From assembly GCA_021323595.1 (NCBI GenBank), contig JAJPKR010000006.1, forward strand, positions 62,001 through 126,000: a stretch of 64,000 nt of DNA, given 5' to 3'. The translations under genes were made by a program, and so were the position numbers. The number at the start of each line of letters is the position of its first letter. Position 1 is the first letter of the stretch. The notes under the pieces were generated by a model. That model made no database searches. It was given only the letters and a program-made list of their open reading frames with translations, and was not told the DNA's origin. The stretch comes from Terriglobia bacterium. GTDB lineage: Bacteria > Acidobacteriota > Terriglobia > Terriglobales > SCQP01. Positions 1 through 7,265 of the stretch are shown here, piece by piece.

Positions 1-187
1 TCATGGCGACAATTACGGGGGGAATGCGGTCGAGCAGGCCCGGCCAACTGGCCTCTTTGTGAGGCCAGGCGAGCCATGTCGCCGCGTGCGGCTCCCACTC
101 GGCTGGCATGCGAAAGCCCTGCCGTCCGGGTGGGAGAGCGGAGTTGCCGGCGTCGGACACGGGGATTAGAATCGCACGGCTTTGCGC
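1..187. other. non-coding lead region with a perfect hairpin
   Basis: No convincing gene is visible here. An 8-bp perfect inverted repeat, CTGGCCTC / GAGGCCAG with a TTTGT loop, lies at 48-68. It could be the end-of-transcript hairpin of a gene outside the window, but no T-run follows it on either strand. A possible ATG on the minus strand at 4-2 would start a leftward gene that leaves the window; this cannot be judged. Confidence 0.4.
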
Positions 188-193
188 TATGCT
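188..193 (+). promoter_or_regulatory. -10-like TATGCT, likely leaderless start
   Basis: TATGCT followed by G ends 6 nt before the GTG at 200. A transcript starting 6-7 nt downstream of the hexamer would begin at the start codon. No -35 match is visible. The same arrangement recurs at many genes in the window. Confidence 0.4.
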
Positions 194-199
194 GGGGGG

Positions 200-754
200 G
201 TGAGCCGAGCCGGGCAGGCCGCGAGTTTCGACCTCTGCACGGTCGCGCCGAGCACGGCGGCCGACGCGGAGGCGATTCGCGCCATTGCCAGGGCGGCATG
301 GCGGGCGACGTACGCCGGCCTGATCAGCCCGGAGGCCTGCGACCGCTACGTGGAGCGCGCCTACGGCATCCCGTGGCTGGCGGAGTTGCACGGGCGCGGT
401 GACGTGCGCGGTTTTATCGCGCGCGAACGAGGTCGCGCGGTGGGCTTTGCCATGCTGTCGCTGGGCTCGCCCGCCGACGATCCGCCCGGCGCCGTGCTGC
501 GTAGCTTGTACCTCGATCCGGCCTGCCAGGGCCGGGGTCTGGGCGCGCGCTTGCTGGAGGCGGTGCGGCAGGCCGCGGAAGCGGCCGGCGAACCGTGCTT
601 GTGGGTGGCGGTGCACGAAGATCTCGCCGCCGCGCGGCGGTGGTACGAAGCCCACGGCTTCGTGTACGACGGGCCCGCGAGCTCTTCCATCGGCGGCGAA
701 AAGATCCAGCAGGCGGTGTATCGCCTTCCGCTCGCTTCCGCGGCCGTTCGCTGA
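200..754 (+). CDS. GNAT family N-acetyltransferase
   Basis: The predicted protein has 184 residues and the GNAT fold. The acetyl-CoA pyrophosphate loop QGRGLG sits at about residue 110, directly after the strand LRSLYLDP. The typical late motif RRWYEAHGF follows. The N-terminal half contains the helix pattern AWRATYAGL, common in small RimI-like acetyltransferases. I prefer the GTG at 200 over an in-frame TTG at 182, because a -10-like TATGCT would otherwise lie inside the gene and ends 6 nt before the GTG. The next gene starts 5 nt after the stop, so the two are probably cotranscribed. The acceptor substrate (amine, peptide or antibiotic) cannot be told from sequence. Confidence 0.85.
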   Translation: MSRAGQAASFDLCTVAPSTAADAEAIRAIARAAWRATYAGLISPEACDRYVERAYGIPWLAELHGRGDVRGFIARERGRAVGFAMLSLGSPADDPPGAVLRSLYLDPACQGRGLGARLLEAVRQAAEAAGEPCLWVAVHEDLAAARRWYEAHGFVYDGPASSSIGGEKIQQAVYRLPLASAAVR

Positions 755-759
755 CCCCC

Positions 760-1665
760 ATGGCTCGCTCGACGCGCATCGCCCTGGTGCAATGCCGCGC
801 CGAGCCCGATCCCGCCGAGAATCTGCGGCGCATGCTGGCGCGCATCGGCGAAGCGGCGGCGGGCGGGGCGCGGGTGGTGTGCACGCCGGAATTGTTCCGG
901 ACGCGCTACTTTTGCCAAAGCGAAGATCACGCGCATTTCGAGCTGGCCGAGCCCATCCCCGGACCGGCGAGCGAGGCGCTGGCGCAGGCGGCGCGGCAGC
1001 ACCGGGTGGCGATCGTGGCCTCGCTTTTCGAGCGGCGCGCCGCGGGACTGTTCCACAACACGGCCGCGGTATTCGACGCGGATGGGTCGCTGCGCGGGCT
1101 GTATCGCAAGATGCATATTCCCGACGATCCCCGCTATTACGAAAAGTTCTATTTCACGCCTGGCGATTTGGGATTTCGCAGCTTCGCCGTCGAGCCGGCG
1201 CGGGTGGGAGTGCTCGTTTGCTGGGATCAATGGTTTCCGGAAGCGGCGCGTCTGACGGCGCTGGGCGGGGCGGAGATCTTGTTCTATCCCACCGCCATCG
1301 GCTGGCATCCGGCCGAAAAGCAGGAGTACGGGCAGGAACAAATCGAGTCTTGGCGGCTGATCCAGCGCGCGCACGCCATTGCGAACGGCATTTTCGTGGC
1401 AGTGCCGAACCGGGTGGGTTTCGAACCCGCCGCGGGCGGCGCGGGCGATGGCGCGCTCGGGGCGGGCATCGAGTTTTGGGGCTCGAGTTTCGTCTGCGCT
1501 CCCGACGGCGCCGTCATCGCCCAAGCCGGCTGCGCGGAAGAGACGATCGTTTACGCCGATTGCGATCTGGAATGGGTGCAGCGCCAGCGGACCCATTGGC
1601 CCTTTCTGCGCGACCGCCGCGTGGACGCGTATCAACGCTTGACCGAGCGCTGGCTCGACGATTGA
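760..1665 (+). CDS. aguB: nitrilase-superfamily hydrolase, N-carbamoylputrescine amidase-like
   Basis: This 301-residue cytosolic C-N hydrolase has the full catalytic triad: Glu44 in TPELF, Lys117 in YRKMHIPDD and Cys154 in LVCWDQWFPE. The length and the motifs PDDPRYYEKFYFTPGD and CWDQWFPEAAR are typical of N-carbamoylputrescine amidase. That enzyme releases putrescine, CO2 and ammonia in the agmatine route to polyamines. No agmatine deiminase gene is adjacent, so the substrate assignment rests on the motifs alone. A beta-ureidopropionase-type role is the main alternative. The start is the ATG 5 nt after the GNAT stop. The last 34 bp overlap, tail to tail, the end of the M48 protease gene on the other strand. 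Confidence 0.8.
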   Translation: MARSTRIALVQCRAEPDPAENLRRMLARIGEAAAGGARVVCTPELFRTRYFCQSEDHAHFELAEPIPGPASEALAQAARQHRVAIVASLFERRAAGLFHNTAAVFDADGSLRGLYRKMHIPDDPRYYEKFYFTPGDLGFRSFAVEPARVGVLVCWDQWFPEAARLTALGGAEILFYPTAIGWHPAEKQEYGQEQIESWRLIQRAHAIANGIFVAVPNRVGFEPAAGGAGDGALGAGIEFWGSSFVCAPDGAVIAQAGCAEETIVYADCDLEWVQRQRTHWPFLRDRRVDAYQRLTERWLDD

Positions 1666-2981
1666 AGCGCCGGGCGAGACGCGGGCGCCGCTCCGAGGCC
1701 AACCGCCGACGGGCGCGCCCGGCGCTGCCAAGCCCGGCAATAGGACTGCGCAAACGCGATGCGCTCGGCGTCGCTGGGATGATTGAAGAACCACCACTCG
1801 ATCCAGCTGGGCGGATCGGGGGGAATCAGATCGGTGCGCAGGTCCGCTTGAAACGAGCGCACCGCCGCGCAGGGATCGGGAGCGACGCGCAATCCGTAGG
1901 CGTCGGCTTGATGCTCGAGATGGCGAGAGAAGCCGTGGATGGCGGGCGAGGCCAGGAAGAATAGGACGTAGAGCGACAGCGCCAAGAACGGCAAGCCGGC
2001 AACATCGGCGAAGTCGCGATAGCAGAGCCGCTCGCGCCAGCGGCGGTAAAGCCGGAAGGCGATCCAGAGAAAGAGGAGCAGCAGCGCCGCGCCGAAGGCC
2101 AGGCCTTGCCACAGATGGCGCAGCACGTAATGGCCGATCTCGTGGCCGACCACGAATTCGATCTCGGCCGGCGTTTCGGCGCGCAGCAGGGTGTCGTAGA
2201 TGACGATGCGCTCGGTGCCGAAGAGCCCGACGACGTAGGCGTTGGTGTGGCGCGATTGGCGGCTGCGATCGCTGACGAAGATGGCGTTGGGGGATATGCC
2301 GGCTTGTTGCGCCATGGCGGCGAGATGCGAGCGCAAGGGTCCGGCGGGCAGGGGAGTGACTCTATTGAAGAGCGGCGCGATGAAAACCGGCTCGATCGCC
2401 ACGGCGACGATCATCAACGCCACGCAGGGAGCCCAGATGCGCAGCGTGGCGCCCCAGGGTGTGAGTTGCCCGCGGCGCGAGCCAACCCGCAGCAGCGCGT
2501 ACACGATTTCAGCCGCGATCACGACGGCGGCGAGTTCGACGGCGAAGCTTTTGCCCCACGCCCCGAACCAGCTTGCCGGCGAAGCGACGCCGAAGCCAAA
2601 GCGGCGTTCACGGACGAAGCCGATGTACCAGCTAAAGGGCAACTCGGCGACGAAGACGAGCGCCGCGGCGGCGGCGGTGAAGAGGGCGATGCGGGCGCCG
2701 CGCGGCCGCCGCTCGGCCCAGTCGCGCAGCCGCACGGCGCGCCGGCCGCTCGCCAACCAGAGCAGGATGGCGAAGAGCCAAAATTTCGCCATCACGCCCC
2801 AGAAGAGCCCGCCGTACCAGTAGCGTTTCGCCAGGGCCAGCGTGGCGGCGCGCGCGGCCTGCGCGGGCGACGCCGGAGCGGCGGCGCCGGCGGCGAGCGT
2901 GCCCAAGGCCACAAACGCGGCCACCCGCGCCCAAAAACGCGCTCCTCGGCTTGTCTCGTATAATGGAAGCAATCGCGGCAT
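1632..2981 (-). CDS. M48 family (Ste24/CAAX prenyl protease 1-like) membrane metalloprotease
   Basis: The protein has about 449 residues. Its hydrophobic N-terminal half has several membrane segments and resembles the CAAX-protease N-terminal domain. The zinc site is His280-Glu281-x2-His284 in GHEIGHYVL, with the third ligand Glu356 in HLEHQAD. More hydrophobic segments lie between the two motifs, as in Ste24. Bacterial members are thought to act in membrane protein quality control. The ATG at 2981 shares the palindrome CATG with the start of the divergent S41 gene. Internal starts such as the GTG at codon 20 (VAAFVALG), just before the first hydrophobic segment, are also possible. Its 3' end overlaps the amidase gene by 34 bp. 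Confidence 0.85.
   Translation of the reverse strand: MPRLLPLYETSRGARFWARVAAFVALGTLAAGAAAPASPAQAARAATLALAKRYWYGGLFWGVMAKFWLFAILLWLASGRRAVRLRDWAERRPRGARIALFTAAAAALVFVAELPFSWYIGFVRERRFGFGVASPASWFGAWGKSFAVELAAVVIAAEIVYALLRVGSRRGQLTPWGATLRIWAPCVALMIVAVAIEPVFIAPLFNRVTPLPAGPLRSHLAAMAQQAGISPNAIFVSDRSRQSRHTNAYVVGLFGTERIVIYDTLLRAETPAEIEFVVGHEIGHYVLRHLWQGLAFGAALLLLFLWIAFRLYRRWRERLCYRDFADVAGLPFLALSLYVLFFLASPAIHGFSRHLEHQADAYGLRVAPDPCAAVRSFQADLRTDLIPPDPPSWIEWWFFNHPSDAERIAFAQSYCRAWQRRARPSAVGLGAAPASRPALQSSSQRSVKR
2959..2964 (+). promoter_or_regulatory. -10-like TATAAT upstream of the S41 gene
   Basis: A perfect TATAAT followed by G lies 15 nt before the ATG at 2980, inside the first codons of the divergent M48 gene. 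No -35 match is seen about 17 bp upstream. The predicted transcript would have a leader of about 10 nt. Confidence 0.45.
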
Positions 2982-4215
2982 GAATCGCAAACTCAGCCTC
3001 ATCATCCTGGTTTTGTCCCTGTTCGTGGCGGCCTTCGTCGTGGCGGGAGCGACGCTCAACGGCGGCCGGCAAAGCCCAGACGATCCCGCGTCGGTGCCCT
3101 ACCGGCAGATGGACGTGTACCAGGAAGTTCTGGAGCACATCAACAACGATTATGTGACCACGCCCAACCTGAGCACGGTCACCGACGGCGCTCTCCACGG
3201 GCTGCTGGAGTCGCTCGATCCCGATTCCAGCTACTTGGACCCCACCGAATACAAGGCGTATTTGCAAGAGCAGAAGGAACCCGAACCGGCCAATGTGGGC
3301 CTGGTGGTCACGAAGCGGTTCGGCTACGCGGCGATCATCGACGTGCGCCCGGGAAGCCCGGCGGCGAAGGCGGGCCTGGCGCGCGGCGACTTGATGGAGT
3401 CGATTGCGGGCAAGAGCACCCGCGATTTATCGCTGACCGCGATTCGGGAATTATTAGCGGGGCAACCGGGCACGTCGGTCGAGGTTAGCGCGGTGCTGCT
3501 GCATCGCGTGCAGCCGGAGAAGCTCAGGTTGGCGCGAGTGGTGATGCCGCCGGCGCCGCTGCTGACGCATTTATACGCCGGCGATGTCGGCTATATCGGC
3601 GTGCCGGACCTCAAACGTGGGCGCGCCCGGCAAATCGCCGATGCGATCCGTGAGCTGACGGGGCAGGGCGCGAAGAAATTCATTGTCGACCTGAGAAATT
3701 GCGGGCGCGGGGATTACGACGAGGCCGAAGCGGTCGCCAATCTCTTCATCAAACAGGGGACGATCACTTACCTGCAAGGCCAGAAGTTTCCCCGGGAGAC
3801 GTTCTCGGCGGACCCGAATAAAGCCGTCACGACCGCGCCGCTGGCGGTGCTGACCAACATCGGCACCTACGGACCACCGGAGATCGTTGCGGCCGCCGTT
3901 CTTGGCGATCATCGCGGGGCGGTGGTCGGCGATCCGACCTTCGGCGAAGGTTCGGTGCAGAAGGTGCTGCCGCTGGACGATGGCGCAGCGGTGCTGCTCT
4001 CGGTCGCACGGTATTACTCGCCCGATGGCACGGCGATTCAGAACCATGGCGTGAAGCCGAGCGTCGAGCAGGTTGAATATCCCGGCGCCCCGCCGCAAGA
4101 CGACGCGCCGCTTGAGGGCGTGCCTCCCAACCGTCAGGATCTGCAACTGCAAAAGGCGCTCGAAGTCTTGGGCGCGAGCCAAACCGTCGCCGCCGCCGCC
4201 GCGACCGCGCCGTAA
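2980..4215 (+). CDS. S41 (C-terminal processing) peptidase family protein, catalytic dyad lost
   Basis: The protein has 411 residues, with an N-terminal membrane anchor at about 5-25, a PDZ domain at about 100-175 and the S41 fold at about 190-345, so it is anchored facing the periplasm. The overall architecture is that of CtpA/Prc. In active S41 enzymes a Ser in N-x-G-S-A-S-A-S-E and a Lys 25 residues later in TFGKGSVQ form the dyad. Here the first motif reads NIGTYGPPEI, with Gly298 at the serine position. The second reads TFGEGSVQ, with Glu323 at the lysine position and the same 25-residue spacing. The fold is otherwise intact, so this is probably a pseudoprotease with a binding or adaptor role. 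It is divergent from and start-overlapping with an M48 protease, a possible partner. Confidence 0.85.
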   Translation: MNRKLSLIILVLSLFVAAFVVAGATLNGGRQSPDDPASVPYRQMDVYQEVLEHINNDYVTTPNLSTVTDGALHGLLESLDPDSSYLDPTEYKAYLQEQKEPEPANVGLVVTKRFGYAAIIDVRPGSPAAKAGLARGDLMESIAGKSTRDLSLTAIRELLAGQPGTSVEVSAVLLHRVQPEKLRLARVVMPPAPLLTHLYAGDVGYIGVPDLKRGRARQIADAIRELTGQGAKKFIVDLRNCGRGDYDEAEAVANLFIKQGTITYLQGQKFPRETFSADPNKAVTTAPLAVLTNIGTYGPPEIVAAAVLGDHRGAVVGDPTFGEGSVQKVLPLDDGAAVLLSVARYYSPDGTAIQNHGVKPSVEQVEYPGAPPQDDAPLEGVPPNRQDLQLQKALEVLGASQTVAAAAATAP

Positions 4216-4293
4216 CAATCCATGCGCGGTCGGAGCAGGATACGGCGGGGCCGAATCAGGGCCGGCCGCCTGCGTGAACTCTGAGAAGCCGCT

Positions 4294-5721
4294 CTAGCGG
4301 CCCTTGGCGATCGTGAACTCGGTCCAGGGGTGGCTGGGCATGCTCTTTAGAAAGGGCTTTTCCCAATCAAATTGCGGATGCGCTTTGAAGAAGGCGGCAG
4401 TGTCGAAGCCGATGCCGCAAGGATGGCCCATCGCCGCCTCGAAAGACATTCGCGCCGCCATGGCCGAATCGGTCACCTTCGATTGCACCGTGCCGCCGGG
4501 ATGATACGGCTCCCAGCCCCATTGCGGGACGCCGCGCGGGGATAGGTCCACGTGGCCGCAGAGGGTGCGCTCGTCGGGCTGAATCCGATGCAAATAGGTG
4601 TCGTAGTGATCCGACTCCATTTTTTCCGCGATGGCGATATCAATCTGGCCCTTGTATTGGCGCTTCAGTTGCTCCCAACGCACGTGGCGGGCGTTGGGGC
4701 TCGATGACAGGTCGCGGGGATTGAAATCGGGCGCTTCGTCGCGCATCAGCTTGGGATCGCTGGGGAAGTTGGAGCCGACCAGCATGCCGTCCTTGGTGCG
4801 CCAGACGCGATGGTCCTTCAAGCCCAGTTCGAGCCGGGCGATCTCGCCCGTCTTGCGGTCGCCGAGGAGCCAGTCGTTAGCGTAGCCGCCGTTGTCGCCG
4901 CGGAGCATGATCGCGATCCATTGGTCGATGGAAGTCGCGTACTGGATCGCCTTGCGCGAGCGCACGAATTCGGGAATTCCGTTCGGATCCCAGCCCTCGA
5001 ACTGCGTGATCGTGGTTTCGGTGACCATGAGGCCGGCGCTGTTGACGAAGAAGTCGTCGTCGCTGGTGATGACGCCGGGAAAGCCGTCCATTAAGATACG
5101 CAGGCCCTGGCTGGGCTGGATGTCGTAGATGATGTTCCAATCCTCGCCGGGGAAATAGCTGGTCCAATTGTTGTGGCCGATCACGATTCCGTGATCCTTG
5201 GTATAGCTGCCGGTGGCGATGAAGGCGCTGCAGTTGCCCGGCGCGCGCAATGCGGCCACCTCCGGCAGATGGTGCTGTTTGTTGTACCAGGGCACGTAGT
5301 ATTCGGGCAGTTCCTCAAAGGCGTTGAGCACGATCACGTCGCCGAGATCGGCGCTGACGCCGCGTGCGTGCAGGCCCGCGACGATGCCCTGCAATTCTTC
5401 GCGGTACTGCGTCTCGATATGCGGCCAGAGCATGTTCAGTGCGGCGGCGTGCAGCCACGCCCAGCTCTTCTTGGTCTCGCGCGGCATGGTGATCTTGAAG
5501 GTGCGCAGCACGGAGCCGATCTCGGGCGCCAGCCAATAGCCGTTCTGGTAGCCCAGTTGGCGGGGCGTGCCTTGGAGATGGACGTAAATCCAGCCATTCT
5601 TTTCAGGCCGCCGGAAAGAGCGGCCGAGCAACGCGGTATTGCCGGGCGGCTGCGGCGGGGGAACGCGGGCGAAGGCGGGCGAAACGCAGAACAGGCACGC
5701 GAGGAGGCTGGCAAAGCGCAT
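4294..5721 (-). CDS. secreted C45 / phospholipase B-like Ntn hydrolase
   Basis: The 475-residue protein starts with a clear signal peptide (MRFASLLACLFCVSPAFA), so it is exported. Cys164 in GNCSAFIATGS fits the nucleophile of the C45 acyltransferase / phospholipase B-like Ntn-hydrolase group. In that group autocleavage exposes this residue. The downstream GHNNWTSY and the strand pattern ending in SAGLMVTETTI match this fold. Probable activity is hydrolysis of an amide or acyl ester bond; the substrate is unknown. The ATG is preceded at 25-30 nt by a TACACT -10-like box on the minus strand (5758-5753). Its end converges with the S41 gene. Dipeptidase-type C69 relatives are a less likely alternative. 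Confidence 0.75.
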   Translation of the reverse strand: MRFASLLACLFCVSPAFARVPPPQPPGNTALLGRSFRRPEKNGWIYVHLQGTPRQLGYQNGYWLAPEIGSVLRTFKITMPRETKKSWAWLHAAALNMLWPHIETQYREELQGIVAGLHARGVSADLGDVIVLNAFEELPEYYVPWYNKQHHLPEVAALRAPGNCSAFIATGSYTKDHGIVIGHNNWTSYFPGEDWNIIYDIQPSQGLRILMDGFPGVITSDDDFFVNSAGLMVTETTITQFEGWDPNGIPEFVRSRKAIQYATSIDQWIAIMLRGDNGGYANDWLLGDRKTGEIARLELGLKDHRVWRTKDGMLVGSNFPSDPKLMRDEAPDFNPRDLSSSPNARHVRWEQLKRQYKGQIDIAIAEKMESDHYDTYLHRIQPDERTLCGHVDLSPRGVPQWGWEPYHPGGTVQSKVTDSAMAARMSFEAAMGHPCGIGFDTAAFFKAHPQFDWEKPFLKSMPSHPWTEFTIAKGR

Positions 5722-5813
5722 GGGGGACGGCTCCCTGGTGAGACAACGCGCCAGTGTACTCCGATTGCGGAGCGAGGGCGAGAGCCGGTGCGGCGAATCG
5801 CGGCCAGGCGGAC

Positions 5814-5819
5814 TACAAT
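5814..5819 (+). promoter_or_regulatory. -10-like TACAAT, leaderless arrangement
   Basis: TACAAT ends 7 nt before the ATG at 5827. The spacer is TTTTTGC, with no Shine-Dalgarno sequence. The predicted transcription start coincides with the start codon. Confidence 0.45.
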
Positions 5820-5826
5820 TTTTTGC

Positions 5827-6543
5827 ATGAATACTCGCGGTGTGAAGATCACTTGGTGCGGGCACGCCACGTTCCGCATTCAATCGGAAGGCAAGACTTT
5901 CTATATCGATCCGTTTCTCTCCGGCAACCCGAGCTGCCCGGAAGCGGAGAAGAATCCGCGGCGGGCCGACGCGATCCTGCTGACCCACGGCCACGCCGAT
6001 CACATCAGCGACCTGCTGCCGCTGGCCAAGGCCTCGTCGGCGCCGGTCGTGTGCATGCTGGAAACCGGCGATTGGCTGAAAAGCAAGGGCCTGCCTGAAT
6101 CGCAAGTCAAGGGCATCAACCTGGGCGGCGCGGTGAAGGTAGCCGGGGCGACGGTGACGCTGGTGCCGGCTCGGCATTCGAATGGCATCAACGACGGCGA
6201 CCGCGTGGTGTATGGCGGCGAACCGGCCGGTTTGGTGGTGGAGTTCGCCGAAGGCCTGCGCATTTACCACGCCGGCGACACGTGCGCCTTCGGCGACATG
6301 GCGCTGATCGCCGAATTGCACCAGCCCGATCTGGTCATGCTGCCGATCGGCGGGTTCTTCACCATGGGGCCGCGCGAGGCGGCGCTGGCCTGCCGGCTGC
6401 TCAAAGCGCCCGCCGCGCTGCCCATACATTACGGCACGTGGCCGGTGCTGGCGGGCACGCCGGAAGAGTTTCAAAAAGAGCTGCGAACGTTTTCGCCCGG
6501 CACGCAAGTGATCCCGCTCAAGCCGGGTGAAACCCTGGGCTGA
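5827..6543 (+). CDS. UPF0173-type metal-dependent hydrolase (metallo-beta-lactamase fold)
   Basis: The 238-residue protein opens with the family hallmark ITWCGHATFRI. It carries the metal site His54-x-His56-x-Asp58-His59 in THGHADHISD. Further ligand motifs are PARHS (about 117), YHAGDT (about 149) and LPIHYGTWP near the C terminus. This matches the small L-ascorbate-6-phosphate-lactonase-like/UPF0173 group of zinc hydrolases, whose physiological substrate is generally unknown. It is probably cytosolic, with no signal peptide. The O-methyltransferase gene starts 9 nt downstream, so the two form a likely operon. Confidence 0.85.
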   Translation: MNTRGVKITWCGHATFRIQSEGKTFYIDPFLSGNPSCPEAEKNPRRADAILLTHGHADHISDLLPLAKASSAPVVCMLETGDWLKSKGLPESQVKGINLGGAVKVAGATVTLVPARHSNGINDGDRVVYGGEPAGLVVEFAEGLRIYHAGDTCAFGDMALIAELHQPDLVMLPIGGFFTMGPREAALACRLLKAPAALPIHYGTWPVLAGTPEEFQKELRTFSPGTQVIPLKPGETLG

Positions 6544-6551
6544 GGCGGCGC

Positions 6552-7175
6552 ATGATCGTCGAACCCAAAGTCGAGGAATATCTCTACCGAATTCTGCCGC
6601 GGCGCGCGCGCGTGCTGGCGGAGATGGAGGGCTACGCGAAACGGCACGACATTCCCATCGTCGGGCCGCTGGTAGGGCGGTTTCTGTTTCAACAAGCGCA
6701 ATTGACCGGCGCGCGGCGCATCTTCGAACTGGGTTCGGCGATCGGCTATTCGACCGCCTGGTGGGCGCTCGCCGCCGGGCCGCAAGCGGAGATCTTCTAC
6801 ACCGATTCCGATCCGGAGAACGCGCGCCGCGCTGGGGAATATTTGCGGCGCCTGCGGCTGAGCGGGCGCGTGCGGATGCTGGTGGGCGAGGCGCTCGCCT
6901 CGCTGCGGCAGACGCGCGGCGCCTTCGACATCATCTTTTGTGATCTCGACAAGCCCAGTTATCCCGAGGCTTTGCGGCTGGGATTGCCGCGATTGCGGCG
7001 CGGCGGCTTGTTCATCGCCGACAACGTGTTGTGGAGCGGCAGAGTGGCGCGCCCGGACCGGTCGGCGGCGACCCAGGCGATTCTGGAGTTCAATCGCTTG
7101 ATCTATGAGTCCAAGCGACTGTGGCCGGTGGTGGTGCCCTTGCGCGACGGCGTCGCCGTCTGCCGCAAGCTCTAG
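6552..7175 (+). CDS. class I SAM-dependent O-methyltransferase (COMT/TrmR-like)
   Basis: The protein has 207 residues. The SAM-binding motif I is FELGSAIGYSTAWWA at about residues 56-70. Motif IV with the metal-binding aspartates is FCDLDKPSYPEA, and NVLWSGRV follows. This layout matches the caffeoyl-CoA O-methyltransferase family, whose bacterial members methylate catechols, phenols or, for TrmR-like proteins, tRNA uridine. It is cytosolic. It lies 9 nt after the UPF0173 hydrolase gene and shares its promoter. The substrate is not deducible. Confidence 0.85.
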   Translation: MIVEPKVEEYLYRILPRRARVLAEMEGYAKRHDIPIVGPLVGRFLFQQAQLTGARRIFELGSAIGYSTAWWALAAGPQAEIFYTDSDPENARRAGEYLRRLRLSGRVRMLVGEALASLRQTRGAFDIIFCDLDKPSYPEALRLGLPRLRRGGLFIADNVLWSGRVARPDRSAATQAILEFNRLIYESKRLWPVVVPLRDGVAVCRKL

Positions 7176-7178
7176 GCG

Positions 7179-7191
7179 GCGCCTCCGGCGC
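7179..7191 (+). terminator. GC-rich hairpin after the O-methyltransferase gene
   Basis: GCGCC-TCC-GGCGC forms a perfect 5-bp stem 3 nt after the stop codon. No T-run follows, so it may only stabilise the 3' end or assist factor-dependent termination. Confidence 0.25.
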
Positions 7192-7229
7192 GCGACTCGC
7201 GCTGCAGGCGCGGGCGTGGCGGGCTCGCG

Positions 7230-7260
7230 TACAATGAGTCTGCCTCAAAGCGATTTGAGG
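7230..7260 (+). promoter_or_regulatory. -10 box plus RBS-sequestering 5' hairpin
   Basis: TACAAT followed by G at 7230-7235 predicts a transcript start near 7242. The leader then begins with a perfect hairpin: CCTCAAA (7243-7249), GNRA-type loop GCGA, TTTGAGG (7254-7260). The GAGG of the 3' arm is the only Shine-Dalgarno sequence, 5 nt before the ATG at 7266, so folding would hide it. Such a short stem could act as a thermosensor-like or protein-bound translational switch; this is inference. Confidence 0.45.
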
Positions 7261-7265
7261 CGAGC

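Noticed and set aside
182-199. TTG at 182 as start of the first GNAT gene
   Set aside because: A TATGCT -10-like box lies between it and the GTG at 200, and the six extra residues are not conserved-looking.
361-2112. Long minus-strand open frame (583 codons) over the GNAT and amidase genes
   Set aside because: It is Arg/Ala/Pro-rich without any domain, and runs antisense to two genes with clear catalytic motifs. Such frames are common in high-GC DNA.
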